A DNA stretch of 64,000 nucleotides from Levilactobacillus zymae (GCF_032190635.1 NZ_JAVLAS010000001.1:1240001-1304000), one strand, 5' to 3'. Numbered from the stretch's first letter, positions 14,337-24,028 are shown. Numbers and translations are program-made. The notes: generated by a model not told the origin, from the sequence alone.

Positions 14337-16853
14337 ATGTCAGCAACACCTAAATTACCCCAAGCCATCAAGGTACGGGGCGCGCGGGTCAACAACTTAA
14401 AGGACCTCGACGTTGACATTCCGCTTCACAAATTTGTCGCCATTACCGGTCGGAGTGGCTCGGGGAAGTCTTCTTTGGCCATGGGCGTGCTTTACGCCGA
14501 GGGCGCGCGGCGCTACCTGAACGCGCTGTCGACCTTTACCCGGCGGCGCATCAACCAGGTCGGTAAGGCCGCAGTGGATTCCGTCGAATACTTGCCTTCG
14601 GCGCTGGCCCTGAAACAACGGCCGGCGGTTCCCGGCGTCCGCTCGACCGTGGGGACCATGTCCGAAAGCCTAAATATCCTCCGGCTGGTCTTCTCCCGGC
14701 TGGGGTCACCGGTCTGTCCCAACGGTCACCGGCTGAAGCCGACGCTCGACGTGGCGGGCAACATGGGTCATCTGACCTGCCCGGTCTGCGGCGTGCACTT
14801 CACGGCACCCGGGGCCGAAGACTTTGCGTTTAATTCCGATGGCGCCTGTCCCACCTGTGGCGGTCTAGGCGAGGTCCGGCAGTTGGACCCCGACCTGATC
14901 ATTGCCGACGAGAACCAGACCTTGCGCGAGGGGGCGGTGGCCTCTTGGCACCTACCGGGACGCAACTTCATGCCGGTGGTGGCCGATGCGATCGGCATTC
15001 CCATCGACGTGCCCTACAAGGATCTTAGCGATGAGATGAAGCAACGGGTCCTGCACGGCAAGAAGGAAACGGTGTCGCTCAACATTCCCAGCAGTAAGGG
15101 TAAAATCTTTCACATGGATAACGCCGTCTACGAAAACGCCTTTGCGGCGGTCGAGGACAGCGTGAAGACCACCAAGAACGAGCGGACGATTGCCAAGCTT
15201 AACAAGTTTTACACCTTCTCAACCTGTCCGACCTGTCACGGCACGCGTTTGAAGCCAGAACTCCTGCAGCAGACCATTAATGACCGCAATATTGCCGAAC
15301 TCTGTGACCTCCCGTTAAGCGACTTAACGCAGTTTGCGGACACCATCGTGGCTGGGTTACCCGCTGCGATGCACGAGATGGGCACTAGTTTGGTCAGCGA
15401 ACTCAAAGATAGCCTACAACCGCTATTTGACCTGGGGCTCGACTATCTGACGTTAAGTCGCCCGGGCGCAACGTTATCGACCGGGGAACTCCAACGGATT
15501 CAGTTGGGGCGGACCCTGCGCAGTGCAACGACCGGCGTGCTTTACGTATTGGACGAACCCTCGGTGGGGCTGCACCCGGCGAACGTGACCGGGTTGATCA
15601 AGACCTTCCGCGGTTTGGTGGCCCAGGGCAATTCCGTGGTAGTCGTGGACCACGACCCACGGATCATCGCCGCGGCCGACGACGTGCTGGAGATTGGTCC
15701 GGGCGCCGGCAAACTGGGCGGCACCGTGGTCGATCACGGGACCGTTGCGCAGGTGGCTCACAGTCCTAAGTCGTTGATTGCGCCGTTTCTAACGGGGCAG
15801 GCGCCCTTACGGCAGCGGCCGCAGGTGCCCGCCGAACAACTCTGGGCCAAGGGGGCCATCGGGCTGGAGGTCCAACACCGCTTTAACATCGACGACGTGA
15901 CGGCCAAGCTGCCTAAGAACCGCCTGACCACGGTCACGGGGATGAGCGGGGCCGGCAAGACCACCTTAGTGTTGGACAGTCTAATTCCGGCCATCAAGGC
16001 TCAGGTGGCCAAGACGCCGTTGCCGAAACACGTTAAGCAGTTGGAACGCAACGGGGTGCGGCACGTGGTCGTGGTCGATTCCGTACCAGTGGGCAAGAAC
16101 GTCCGCTCCACGGTGGCGACCTACACCGATATTTTGACCCATCTCCGGAAACTCTTTGCGGCGACCCCGGCGGCCCAAGCCAAGGGCTACACCGCCAGCC
16201 GGTTTTCCTATAACGTGGCGGCGGGGGCCTGCCCGGTCTGCAACGGGACCGGGCAAATCTCGTTAGACGTCCAGTATTTGCCGGATATCACCCAGGTCTG
16301 CCCACAGTGTCAGGGGAAACGGTATAACCGCGAAACGCTGGCCATCAAGTGGCACGACTACAGCATTGCCGATATCCTGGCGCTCTCCGTCGACGAAGCG
16401 TTACTGGTCTTTGCGACCGAGAAGGGCATCGAACAAACGCTACAGACGCTCCATGATATGGGGCTGGGTTACCTGCTATTGGGTGAAAGTACGCCGTTAC
16501 TCTCCGGTGGGGAGGCCCAACGGTTGAAATTAACTTCACGGTTGGGCAAACGCCAAACCGGTACGTTGTTTGTCTTCGACGAACCCACGGTGGGCTTACA
16601 CCCCTTAGACATTCAACAACTGATCCGAGTCTTCGATCAACTGCTACAACAGGGCGCCACGGTGCTGGCCATCGAGCACGATTTGGAGTTGATTGCTAAC
16701 GCTGATTACGTGATCGACATGGGTCCCGGCGGTGGTCGACTGGGCGGTCAACTGGTCGCCACGGGGACGCCGCAAGCCGTGAGTGCTAACCCGCAGAGTG
16801 TGACCGGACAGTATCTGAAACGGGCCTTTGATCAGGCCGTGTTTCAACCCTAG
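14337..16853 (+). CDS. class-II UvrA-like ABC ATPase (UvrB-binding domain lacking)
   Basis: 838 aa, about 110 shorter than true UvrA. Two ABC modules: Walker A GRSGSGKSS (residues 38-46) and GMSGAGKTT, with signature LSTGELQRIQLGRTL and LLSGGEAQRLKL and Walker B LYVLDEPSVGL and LFVFDEPTVGL. Zinc modules CPTCGGLG, CPTCHGTRL and the paired CPVCNGTGQ / CPQCQGKRY are present. After VGTMSESLNILRLVFSRLGSPVCPNG the sequence goes almost at once to a CxxC zinc module, so the long insert that binds UvrB is missing, as in UvrA2-type proteins tied to drug or DNA-damage tolerance. Stands alone with its own terminator; noticeably GC-rich. Confidence 0.88.
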   Translation: MSATPKLPQAIKVRGARVNNLKDLDVDIPLHKFVAITGRSGSGKSSLAMGVLYAEGARRYLNALSTFTRRRINQVGKAAVDSVEYLPSALALKQRPAVPGVRSTVGTMSESLNILRLVFSRLGSPVCPNGHRLKPTLDVAGNMGHLTCPVCGVHFTAPGAEDFAFNSDGACPTCGGLGEVRQLDPDLIIADENQTLREGAVASWHLPGRNFMPVVADAIGIPIDVPYKDLSDEMKQRVLHGKKETVSLNIPSSKGKIFHMDNAVYENAFAAVEDSVKTTKNERTIAKLNKFYTFSTCPTCHGTRLKPELLQQTINDRNIAELCDLPLSDLTQFADTIVAGLPAAMHEMGTSLVSELKDSLQPLFDLGLDYLTLSRPGATLSTGELQRIQLGRTLRSATTGVLYVLDEPSVGLHPANVTGLIKTFRGLVAQGNSVVVVDHDPRIIAAADDVLEIGPGAGKLGGTVVDHGTVAQVAHSPKSLIAPFLTGQAPLRQRPQVPAEQLWAKGAIGLEVQHRFNIDDVTAKLPKNRLTTVTGMSGAGKTTLVLDSLIPAIKAQVAKTPLPKHVKQLERNGVRHVVVVDSVPVGKNVRSTVATYTDILTHLRKLFAATPAAQAKGYTASRFSYNVAAGACPVCNGTGQISLDVQYLPDITQVCPQCQGKRYNRETLAIKWHDYSIADILALSVDEALLVFATEKGIEQTLQTLHDMGLGYLLLGESTPLLSGGEAQRLKLTSRLGKRQTGTLFVFDEPTVGLHPLDIQQLIRVFDQLLQQGATVLAIEHDLELIANADYVIDMGPGGGRLGGQLVATGTPQAVSANPQSVTGQYLKRAFDQAVFQP

Positions 16854-16871
16854 TTCGGTAAAACTTTAAAA

Positions 16872-16926
16872 AAGACCGCTCAAAACTCCAGCACCAGAAG
16901 TGCTAGAGTTTTGAGCGGCCTTTTTG
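16872..16926 (+). terminator. strong terminator of the UvrA-like gene
   Basis: Long stem GACCGCTCAAAACTC..AGCA / TGCT..GAGTTTTGAGCGGCC followed by T5; it also has an A-run on the left. Confidence 0.9.
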
Positions 16927-16943
16927 GCAGGAACGTTTCAACA

Positions 16944-16976
16944 AAAAAGTGTCGTGGCAATCGCCACGGCACTTTG
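16944..16976 (-). terminator. terminator of the leftward 78-aa gene
   Basis: AAGTG.CGTGGC / GCCACG.CACTT with the A-run on the left, giving a U-run for minus-strand transcripts. Confidence 0.8.
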
Positions 16977-16984
16977 AGTATTCG

Positions 16985-17221
16985 CTAGTTAATTTCCTTA
17001 GACACGGTATACTTCTGGGACGTCTTGATGTTGGCGTCGCTAAGCTTTTGGTCCGCCAAGAAGATGTCGAAGGACGGTTCTCCCTTTTGGCTCTTCACCA
17101 CGAGGACGTGTCCTGAGTCCAGGTGCCGGTCCCGATAGATCTGCGCCGTTTGAATGGCCTCGTTATAATCGTGGAAGTTACCAATAGAATCGCCGGGATT
17201 GAAAAGTACCACTTCATCCAT
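16985..17221 (-). CDS. small cytosolic protein, unknown function
   Basis: 78 aa from ATG 17221, nine bases after AAAGGA; an ATG three codons earlier touches that site. Composition is ordinary and soluble (DEVVLFNPGDSIGNFHDYNE, ...QKGEPSFDIFLADQKL), with no motif I recognise. The N-terminal half looks like a small alpha/beta domain (AIQTAQIYRDRHL helix followed by HVLVVKS strand). Own terminator, no operon partner. Confidence 0.65.
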   Translation of the reverse strand: MDEVVLFNPGDSIGNFHDYNEAIQTAQIYRDRHLDSGHVLVVKSQKGEPSFDIFLADQKLSDANIKTSQKYTVSKEIN

Positions 17222-17290
17222 CACAATCATTCCTTTCAGGATCAGTTACTGGTTTTATTATACCGCAGTTCCCATGAAAACGATATCAAT

Positions 17291-18697
17291 TTACAAATTT
17301 GCGTCCATGGTAAATGATAGCGCGGATTGCTCGGCGTTGGCCTGGACCAACCGCCCAATTTGCGTCTGGAGAGCGGCCATAAAGGCCGTGGCAGTCGCAG
17401 CGTTAAAGGTCCCGAGGTCGTGGGCGGACGGGGAAACCAGTTGGTCCCCCGCGGTGACCCGTTGGAAACCTTGGCTTTGACTGGCTTTCAGAAAATCGTC
17501 CAGTAACGCGCGGTTTTGGTGGTAGTGGGCCTCACTGAGTACCTCTAACAGCTTGGCCTGCCAGCAAGGGTTGGTGGCACTATAGGTGGGGTTAGCCGCC
17601 GCGTAGGCTGGGGCTAGTTGGTCACCGGCCGCAAAGAACGGGACGTAAGGATTGAAGGCCGGGTTACCGAAGGCCTGCCAAATGATCCCGGCCCGTTGGG
17701 GTGTGACGTCGCGCCGAAGCTGGAGAATGTGACTATTTTCGGTGCGGGCCAGGCCCACTGCCCGGAACTTGGTTTTGTCGGCGGGGCTCCCGGTGCCCAA
17801 CGGATCATAAGGGGTGGCGGTGTAGTGGGAGCCTAAAATGGCGGCCACGTCATCCAGTCCAATCTTCCGTTCGGCGTGTTGGATGAAGGGCAGGTCCATG
17901 CTGGTGGGTTCCTCAAAGGCACTGGGGGTCAGCAAATGATGGCCGAACCAGACCCGGGGGGTATTGTAGTGGGCGTCTTGATCGCTGTGAGTCCCGAAGA
18001 TGTGCCGGGAGTTGAAGCGACCACCGTCCGGGTTCAGCCGGTGGCTCTGGACGAATTGCCGCAAATTGGGCGAAGTCAGAAAATTGGGGCTGTCGAAATC
18101 GACGTCTTCGATGGCGAGTTGGTTGGCCACCACCGCGTAGGCGTCGTCGGGAATGCGTTGGGCCACCCAGTGATGCCCACTGAGAATTTCCATGTACCAG
18201 ACGTCGTCGAGGTCACTAAACAAGACCCCGTTGGTTTCCGCGGCCCCCTGTGTGCTGACCAGGTGTCCCAGGCGTTGAATACCGGCCTTGGCGGAGTCGA
18301 CGTAGGGGAGCACCACCGTTAACATGGCGTCTTCGGCGAGACCGTCAGGGACCAGAGGATCGACGCCCAGGACCCGACTGTTGGTGTAGGCACTTTCGGT
18401 GGCGCTCATGGCCACCTGATGGCCGTTGATGCCGCTTTCGCCGTAATCACCCGCACTGGGGTCACTATCGGGAACGGCGGTGTACTGTGCGGCCGCTGCG
18501 GGGAGGGTGGTGGTAAATTGGTTATTTTTAGAGACGAAGTGCAGGTTGCGGGCTTCGTTTTTCGGGTGTACCAGGGTCCGCTTGGGCCAGATGGCCACCG
18601 AGTTATCTTCGTTGCGGGCGATGAGGGTGCTGCCATCGAGGGTGGCGAGCTTCCCGGCTAGAAATGAGGTGCAGGCTTGATGCGTTTGACGGGTCAC
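17291..18697 (-). CDS. pepD: C69-family dipeptidase
   Basis: 468-aa N-terminal-nucleophile peptidase that cleaves a broad range of dipeptides in the cytosol. The family opening is clear: TRQTHQACTSFLAGKLAT with the nucleophile Cys at position 9, then DGSTLIARNEDN. Later conserved stretches are GESGINGHQVAMSATESAYTN, DDVWYMEILSGHHWVAQRIPDD and TENSHILQLR. Start GTG 18697 with AGGAGG seven bases upstream; a longer in-frame ATG lacks this. Divergent from the Crp/Fnr regulator. Confidence 0.92.
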   Translation of the reverse strand: MTRQTHQACTSFLAGKLATLDGSTLIARNEDNSVAIWPKRTLVHPKNEARNLHFVSKNNQFTTTLPAAAAQYTAVPDSDPSAGDYGESGINGHQVAMSATESAYTNSRVLGVDPLVPDGLAEDAMLTVVLPYVDSAKAGIQRLGHLVSTQGAAETNGVLFSDLDDVWYMEILSGHHWVAQRIPDDAYAVVANQLAIEDVDFDSPNFLTSPNLRQFVQSHRLNPDGGRFNSRHIFGTHSDQDAHYNTPRVWFGHHLLTPSAFEEPTSMDLPFIQHAERKIGLDDVAAILGSHYTATPYDPLGTGSPADKTKFRAVGLARTENSHILQLRRDVTPQRAGIIWQAFGNPAFNPYVPFFAAGDQLAPAYAAANPTYSATNPCWQAKLLEVLSEAHYHQNRALLDDFLKASQSQGFQRVTAGDQLVSPSAHDLGTFNAATATAFMAALQTQIGRLVQANAEQSALSFTMDANL

Positions 18698-18883
18698 AAG
18701 AATTCCTCCTGACAAGGGTGGCGGCACTGCCGGTTGACCGGATGATCGCTACTAGCATTAGCAGTGACCGCTGCTTAAAGTTAATCCTAATATAGCACAT
18801 TTTCTAATCGGAACATATTTTCGCAGTTTTAGGGCTAAATTTGCTAAAATAGAGGTTGAATTGACAGAAAGGACGGCAGAATA

Positions 18884-19588
18884 ATGGTAGAACACGTAGC
18901 AGAGCATCAACATTCGCTGGCCCGTGAATTGGAATGCGTTTCTGGGGTGCCAATTTTTCAACAACTGGCTCAGCCGCAGTTGACCTCGGTCGCTGAGGTG
19001 ACCCGGCCGATTCACGCGAAGAAGGGGCAGACCGTTTTCCGGCCCGAAGAGGTGTCCCAGACGTTGTACATCGTCAACACCGGGCAAGTCCGACTGTACC
19101 ACTTGGCTGATGATGGTAAGGAACGGGTCTTACGGGTACTAAACCCGGGCGACTTCATCGGTGAGATTGCCCTATTTACGGATGAAATTCACAGTAACTA
19201 CGCCGAGGCCACCCAGACCACGGAACTCTGCACGATTTCTCGTGACGCCCTGACCGACTTGGTCCGGCGGCTGCCGCCCCTGGCCCTAGCCTTGCTTAGT
19301 GCTCTGGCGGTCCGGCTGAAAAGTGCCGAACACCAGGCGACCTTACTGGCAATTCCCGATGCGTTGCCCCGTTTAGCCGGATACCTGGTGGATCTTAGTC
19401 AGGGTAAGGCCACGACGGTGACGCTGCCGATGAGTAAGCAGGACCTAGCCGCGTATCTGGGGATGACGCCGGAGTCACTCAGTCGTAAGCTCAAGCAGTT
19501 AGTTACGGCCGGCGCCATCATCACCAGTGGCCGGCGCTCGATTCAGGTGGTCGATGCGCCGCAATTACAGGCGGTCGCGCCGCAGTAA
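18884..19588 (+). CDS. Crp/Fnr-family transcriptional regulator (FLP-like)
   Basis: 234 aa: cyclic-nucleotide-binding-like beta-roll (about residues 25-140; KGQTVFRPEEVSQTLYIVNTGQVRLYHL, LNPGDFIGEIALFTDE) and a winged helix at the C-terminus (MSKQDLAAYLGMTPESLSRKLKQL as helix-turn-helix). It resembles the FLP proteins of lactobacilli, whose two cysteines form a redox-sensitive disulfide; here Cys18 (ELECVSG) and the Cys in TTELCTI are the only candidates. There is no N-terminal Fe-S cysteine cluster. GAAAGGA precedes the ATG. Target genes unknown. Confidence 0.85.
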   Translation: MVEHVAEHQHSLARELECVSGVPIFQQLAQPQLTSVAEVTRPIHAKKGQTVFRPEEVSQTLYIVNTGQVRLYHLADDGKERVLRVLNPGDFIGEIALFTDEIHSNYAEATQTTELCTISRDALTDLVRRLPPLALALLSALAVRLKSAEHQATLLAIPDALPRLAGYLVDLSQGKATTVTLPMSKQDLAAYLGMTPESLSRKLKQLVTAGAIITSGRRSIQVVDAPQLQAVAPQ

Positions 19589-19749
19589 ACGGCGCGGCGA
19601 AACTGGTCTGGAACAGTTGTTAACGGTCTGGTAAAGAATCCGTCAGATGATGGTATTCACCAATTAAATTTGCTAAAATGATGAGTGTTGTGTTTCAATA
19701 GAGGCTTAGAGTAACAACAGACAGATTAAAATCAAAAGGGGATACGCAC

Positions 19750-21630
19750 ATGTGTGGATTCGTTGGTTATGTGAACCAAAAGGATGTTCCCGCTAATACC
19801 ATTAACGATATGGCGGATCGCATCAAACACCGGGGGCCCGATGACGAGGCCTACTTCAGCGATGACCAAGCTGTTATGGGGTTCCGGCGGTTGTCAATCA
19901 TTGACTTAGCTCACGGGAAGCAACCGATGTACAACCGGGACCAAACCAAGGTTTTGACCTTTAATGGTGAAATCTATAACTACCAAGAAATTCGGGCCGA
20001 CCTGCAGAAGTTAGGTTACGAATTCAAAACGGATGTGGATTCCGAAGTCTTGATTCACGGGTACGACGCTTGGGGTCCCAAGCTGCTCGACCGGTTACGG
20101 GGGATGTACGCCTTCGTGATTTACGACAAGACCAAAAATGAAGTGTTCGGTGCCCGCGATCACTTCGGGATTAAGCCGTTATACTACTATGATGATGGCG
20201 ATACCTTCCTGTGGGGGTCTGAAATTAAGGCGTTCTTGGAACACCCGAACTTCAAGAAGGAATTCAACGAAGAACTCTTACCGATTCACCTGAGCTTTGA
20301 ATTTATTCCGTCGCGCGATACCATGTTTAAGCACGTCTACAAGGTCTTACCGGGTCAATACTTCTTACACAAGGCCGGTAAGACGGAAACGCACCGGTAC
20401 TTTAAGTTTAGTTATGATCACATCGACAACAGCCAAACGGTCGAAGAAGATGCCAAGAAGATTCGCGGTATCGTGGACGAATCCGTGAAGGCCCACATGA
20501 TTGCCGACGTGGAAGTCGGGAGCTTCTTATCCAGTGGGATCGATTCTTCCTACGTGCTGAACGAAGCGTCCAAGCTAAAGCCAATTCAATCCTTCTCCTT
20601 AGGGTTCAAGAACTCCAAGTACAGTGAATTGAGTTGGTCCACGGAATTTGCCAAGGAAATCAAGCAGAAGAACACGCCACTGTACATGACTGGTGACGAC
20701 TACTTCGATATCCTACCAACCATCATGTACTACATGGACGAACCGTTATCCAACCCGTCGGCCATGCAACTGTATTACCTGTCCAAGGGGACGCGCAAGA
20801 GCGTGAAGGTGGCCTTGTCTGGTGAAGGGGCCGACGAATTCTTCGGTGGCTACAACACCTACCTGGAAGCCATTCCGTTCGAACGTTACCAAAAGTGGGT
20901 CCCAAAGCCGATTCGGAAGGGCTTAGGTGCGATTGCCGAACGCTTGCCACGGTTCCATGGTCGCCGGTTCTTAGTCCGGGGGGCGGAGCCGTTGAGCGAA
21001 CGTTACTACCGGGTTAACTACGTGTTCGATTATCACGATCGAAACAAGATCTTGAAGAACCCGAAGCTCAACCAAGACGCCGGGGCCTACACCCAACACC
21101 TCTTCGATGATGTGAAGGGCTTAGACGAAATGACGCAGATGCAATACTTCGACATCAACACCTGGTTACCTTATGACATCTTGCACAAGGCCGACCGGAT
21201 GAGTATGGCGAACTCGCTGGAAGTCCGGACGCCATTGGTTGATAAGGAAGTCGCTAAGTTTGCGGCCACCATGCCAGTCAAGACACGGATTCACGCGGAC
21301 GAAACCAAGATTTCTCTGCGGACGGCGGCTGAAGCGGAACTACCAGAACGGGTCGCGAAGAAGGAAAAGATGGGCTTCCCATCCCCAATCGCAACCTGGA
21401 TCAAGGAAGAACCTTACAAGTCACGGATCATTGAAGCGTTCAATTCCGACGTGGCGCACAAGTTCTTCAACACGGAAGCCTTGATGGATATCTTGCACGA
21501 ACACATCAACGGTAAGTCCAGTATGCAAAAGATCTTCACCATCTACACGTTTATTCTCTGGTACGAAGTGTACTTCCCAGAAGACACTACGGCCAAGACG
21601 GTGGATCTGGTGCACCGGACCCAAATCTAA
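19750..21630 (+). CDS. asnB: glutamine-dependent asparagine synthetase / peptidoglycan amidotransferase
   Basis: 626 aa. N-terminal class-II glutamine amidotransferase with the nucleophile Cys2 exposed (MCGFVGYVN), HRGPDDE and FNGEIYNYQEIR; C-terminal ATP-pyrophosphatase domain with FLSSGIDSSYV and ALSGEGADEFFGGY. In lactic acid bacteria AsnB/AsnH homologues amidate peptidoglycan (meso-diaminopimelate in Lactiplantibacillus plantarum, the D-Asp cross-bridge in Lactococcus). Here it lies directly upstream of a D-aspartate ligase and an aspartate racemase, favouring the D-Asp cross-bridge as substrate, though free L-Asn synthesis cannot be excluded. Preceded by AAAAGGGG and followed by a strong terminator. 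Confidence 0.9.
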   Translation: MCGFVGYVNQKDVPANTINDMADRIKHRGPDDEAYFSDDQAVMGFRRLSIIDLAHGKQPMYNRDQTKVLTFNGEIYNYQEIRADLQKLGYEFKTDVDSEVLIHGYDAWGPKLLDRLRGMYAFVIYDKTKNEVFGARDHFGIKPLYYYDDGDTFLWGSEIKAFLEHPNFKKEFNEELLPIHLSFEFIPSRDTMFKHVYKVLPGQYFLHKAGKTETHRYFKFSYDHIDNSQTVEEDAKKIRGIVDESVKAHMIADVEVGSFLSSGIDSSYVLNEASKLKPIQSFSLGFKNSKYSELSWSTEFAKEIKQKNTPLYMTGDDYFDILPTIMYYMDEPLSNPSAMQLYYLSKGTRKSVKVALSGEGADEFFGGYNTYLEAIPFERYQKWVPKPIRKGLGAIAERLPRFHGRRFLVRGAEPLSERYYRVNYVFDYHDRNKILKNPKLNQDAGAYTQHLFDDVKGLDEMTQMQYFDINTWLPYDILHKADRMSMANSLEVRTPLVDKEVAKFAATMPVKTRIHADETKISLRTAAEAELPERVAKKEKMGFPSPIATWIKEEPYKSRIIEAFNSDVAHKFFNTEALMDILHEHINGKSSMQKIFTIYTFILWYEVYFPEDTTAKTVDLVHRTQI

Positions 21631-21665
21631 ATAATCGGCGACGACGTAGAGTTGCGCCACTAACG

Positions 21666-21713
21666 ATCAAGGTTGTTATTGGACTCGTCCGCTAACAACC
21701 TTGATTTTTTGAT
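21666..21713 (+). terminator. terminator of asnB
   Basis: ATCAAGGTTGTTA / TAACAACCTTGAT, 13-bp perfect stem, followed by T6. Confidence 0.9.
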
Positions 21714-22045
21714 TGATTCCGCACGGGGCTAACCGGTGAAACGCACTTTGTTTATTAGGAAAAAGTATTTTTTGAGCATAACTATCGATTCTGTTAAAGA
21801 GTTGTGGTAGGTTCGGAGTAGGACGTTCACGGCGGCTAAACCGCTGACGAATTGCCCCACGCGGGTTTCAACCTAAGCGTTGTGCTAATTAACCTAATCC
21901 GGGACTCAGCATTACCGGATCGCTGCCGTCAGTAACGACTGGTAGGCGACCGGGTTTATCCCGATAAGGGACCACGCATCAATATGATAAAAAATCAGCA
22001 ACCGCAAACGTTGCATAAGTAGTTGTGAAGGGACTTTGTTTAGTT
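21714..22045 (+). promoter_or_regulatory. upstream region of the D-Asp ligase operon
   Basis: 332 bases without a gene. A weak promoter is possible: TTGAGC at 21772-21777 and TAAAGA at 21795-21800, spacer 17. This would give a leader of over 200 nt, containing short inverted repeats such as CGGGTTTATCCCG near 21950. AAGGGA at 22028-22033 is the ribosome site of the next gene. Confidence 0.3.
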
Positions 22046-23305
22046 ATGGAAACCAAAAACGGCGTCAAATTTACCCCAGTTTTATTGGGGAGCGACTTTA
22101 ACGTTTACGGGATGGCCCGGTCGTTTTACGATCTGTACCACCAACCCGTGCAGGCCTTCGCCAGCATTCAACTGGCACCGACTCGCTACACCAAAGTCGT
22201 TAACTTGGAATTGATTCCCGGGTTCGATGAGGACCCCGTCTGGATCGAAACCATGCGCAAATTAAAGGAACGCTACGCCAACCATCCCGAACCCGTCATT
22301 TTGATTGGGTGCGGGGATGGGTACGCCGAGCTAATCAGTAAGCATAAGGCCGAGCTCGAAGACGTCTTCATCTGCCCGTACATTGATTACGATCAGTTAC
22401 GCCAGTTGAACAATAAGGAGAACTTTTACAAGGTTTGTGACCAATATGGCTTGCCTTACCCGCACACGCGGATCATTACCCAGGCCGAAGCCACCAGTGG
22501 TCAACCCATCGATCAGCCGTTTGGTTACCCGGTAGCCCTCAAGCCCGCCAACAGTGTTGAATGGCTCGATGTGCATTTCGAGGGACGCAAGAAGGCCTTC
22601 CGGATTCAATCGGAGGCCGAGTTCAAGGATATCGTGGGGAAGATTTACGCTAACGGGTACACTTCGGACCTGATTTTGCAAGACTTCATCCCCGGGGATG
22701 ACAGTAACATGCGGGTGCTTAACGCCTACGTGGATCAAGACCATCACGTTAAGATGATGTGTCTGGGCCACCCGCTATTGGAAGACTGTGCCCCGTCGGC
22801 CATTGGTAACTACGTGGCGATCATTCCGGAATACAACGAAACGATTTACCAGGACATTCAAAAGTTCTTGGAAGCCATCAATTTTACCGGTTACGCTAAC
22901 TTTGATATGAAGTACGACTCGCGTGATCAGTCCTTCAAGTTATTTGAAATCAACTTACGGCAGGGCCGGAGCAGCTTCTTCGTCACGTTGAATGGTTACA
23001 ACCTGGCCGATTGGGTGGTTAAGGACTACGTGAAGCACAGCTTAAAGGACGCCCCGACCGTTTACGGCAACCAAGACGAGACCCAACACGCCTTATGGCT
23101 CGGGGTACCCGTCAAGGTCTTTAAACAATATACCCGAGAGAATGCGGATAAGGAACGCGCCTTGAAGTTGATTGCGGCGGGCCACTACGGGACGACTTAC
23201 CGGTACGATCAGGATATGAATCTGAAGCGGTGGGCCTTGATTAAGTGGATGGAACACAACTACACGGTTAACTTCAAGAAGTACTTTGCGGAAAATAAGG
23301 GGTAA
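22046..23305 (+). CDS. ATP-grasp D-aspartate ligase (Aslfm-like)
   Basis: 419 aa, the size of Enterococcus faecium Aslfm. ATP-grasp enzymes of this type join D-Asp through its beta-carboxyl to the Lys side chain of the peptidoglycan precursor, starting the D-Asx cross-bridge. Visible family features: the opening FTPVLLGSDFNVYGMARSFYD, the ATP-binding stretch YPVALKPANSVEW, LILQDFIPGDDSNMRVLNAY, and the Mg/ATP site FKLFEINLRQGRSS. Start ATG 22046 with AAGGGA 12 bases upstream; a GTG at 22025 lies before that site. Only 5 bp separate it from the racemase gene, so the two are one operon. Confidence 0.87.
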   Translation: METKNGVKFTPVLLGSDFNVYGMARSFYDLYHQPVQAFASIQLAPTRYTKVVNLELIPGFDEDPVWIETMRKLKERYANHPEPVILIGCGDGYAELISKHKAELEDVFICPYIDYDQLRQLNNKENFYKVCDQYGLPYPHTRIITQAEATSGQPIDQPFGYPVALKPANSVEWLDVHFEGRKKAFRIQSEAEFKDIVGKIYANGYTSDLILQDFIPGDDSNMRVLNAYVDQDHHVKMMCLGHPLLEDCAPSAIGNYVAIIPEYNETIYQDIQKFLEAINFTGYANFDMKYDSRDQSFKLFEINLRQGRSSFFVTLNGYNLADWVVKDYVKHSLKDAPTVYGNQDETQHALWLGVPVKVFKQYTRENADKERALKLIAAGHYGTTYRYDQDMNLKRWALIKWMEHNYTVNFKKYFAENKG

Positions 23306-23310
23306 GACTT

Positions 23311-24021
23311 ATGCAAAAATTCTTTACGATTATTGGCGGCATGGGCACCATGGCCACCGAAAGTTACCTGCACCAGTTGAACTTACGGACACCAGCGCAC
23401 GCTGATCAGGAGTATTTGAATTACATCTTGGTAAATCACGCGACGGTACCAGACCGGACCACCTACATTCTGGACCACACCCAGGAGAGCCCGTTGCCCA
23501 GTTTATTGGAGGATATCCGGCAACAGAGCTTGTTGAAACCGGAATTCTTCACCTTGCCGTGCAACACGGCGCACTATTTCTTTGATGACTTACAGGCGGC
23601 GACGGACGTGCCCATCCTGCACATGCCACGTGAAACGGTCAAGGAGATTCAACGCCAATATCCGGCAGCTCAGCGCATCGGGATTACCGGAACGCGGGGA
23701 ACCATCGCCGATAAGATTTACGAAGATGAGTTGAACCGTGCGGGCTTGACGCCGGTCTTGCCCACGGCGGCCATTGAAAAGCAGACCATGGAACTGATTT
23801 ACGACGATATCAAAGAAAATAATACGGTGGATGCGGCCTTATTTCACAATATCGTCCGGCAGATGGTTGAGGATCAACACGCCGATGTGGTGATCCTCGG
23901 CTGTACGGAGTTGTCCTTAGCCAACGAACGAGAACCGGAAACCAAGTATCCGGTGGCCGACGGGCAGTCCATCTTGGTGGACCGAACATTGGAAAAGGCA
24001 CTTGAATTACAGAAAAAATAA
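23311..24021 (+). CDS. racD: aspartate racemase
   Basis: 236 aa, PLP-independent two-cysteine racemase of the Asp/Glu racemase family. Catalytic cysteines sit in LPCNTAHYF and ILGCTELS. The N-terminal IGGMGTMATESYLHQL is the Asp-racemase signature (as opposed to the short MurI form). It supplies D-Asp for the ligase encoded just upstream. GGGGTAAGACTT precedes the ATG. Confidence 0.92.
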   Translation: MQKFFTIIGGMGTMATESYLHQLNLRTPAHADQEYLNYILVNHATVPDRTTYILDHTQESPLPSLLEDIRQQSLLKPEFFTLPCNTAHYFFDDLQAATDVPILHMPRETVKEIQRQYPAAQRIGITGTRGTIADKIYEDELNRAGLTPVLPTAAIEKQTMELIYDDIKENNTVDAALFHNIVRQMVEDQHADVVILGCTELSLANEREPETKYPVADGQSILVDRTLEKALELQKK

Positions 24022-24028
24022 GAATTCA

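Noticed and set aside
17876..18322. 148-codon + strand frame inside pepD
   Set aside because: Antisense shadow of a well-supported C69 dipeptidase gene.
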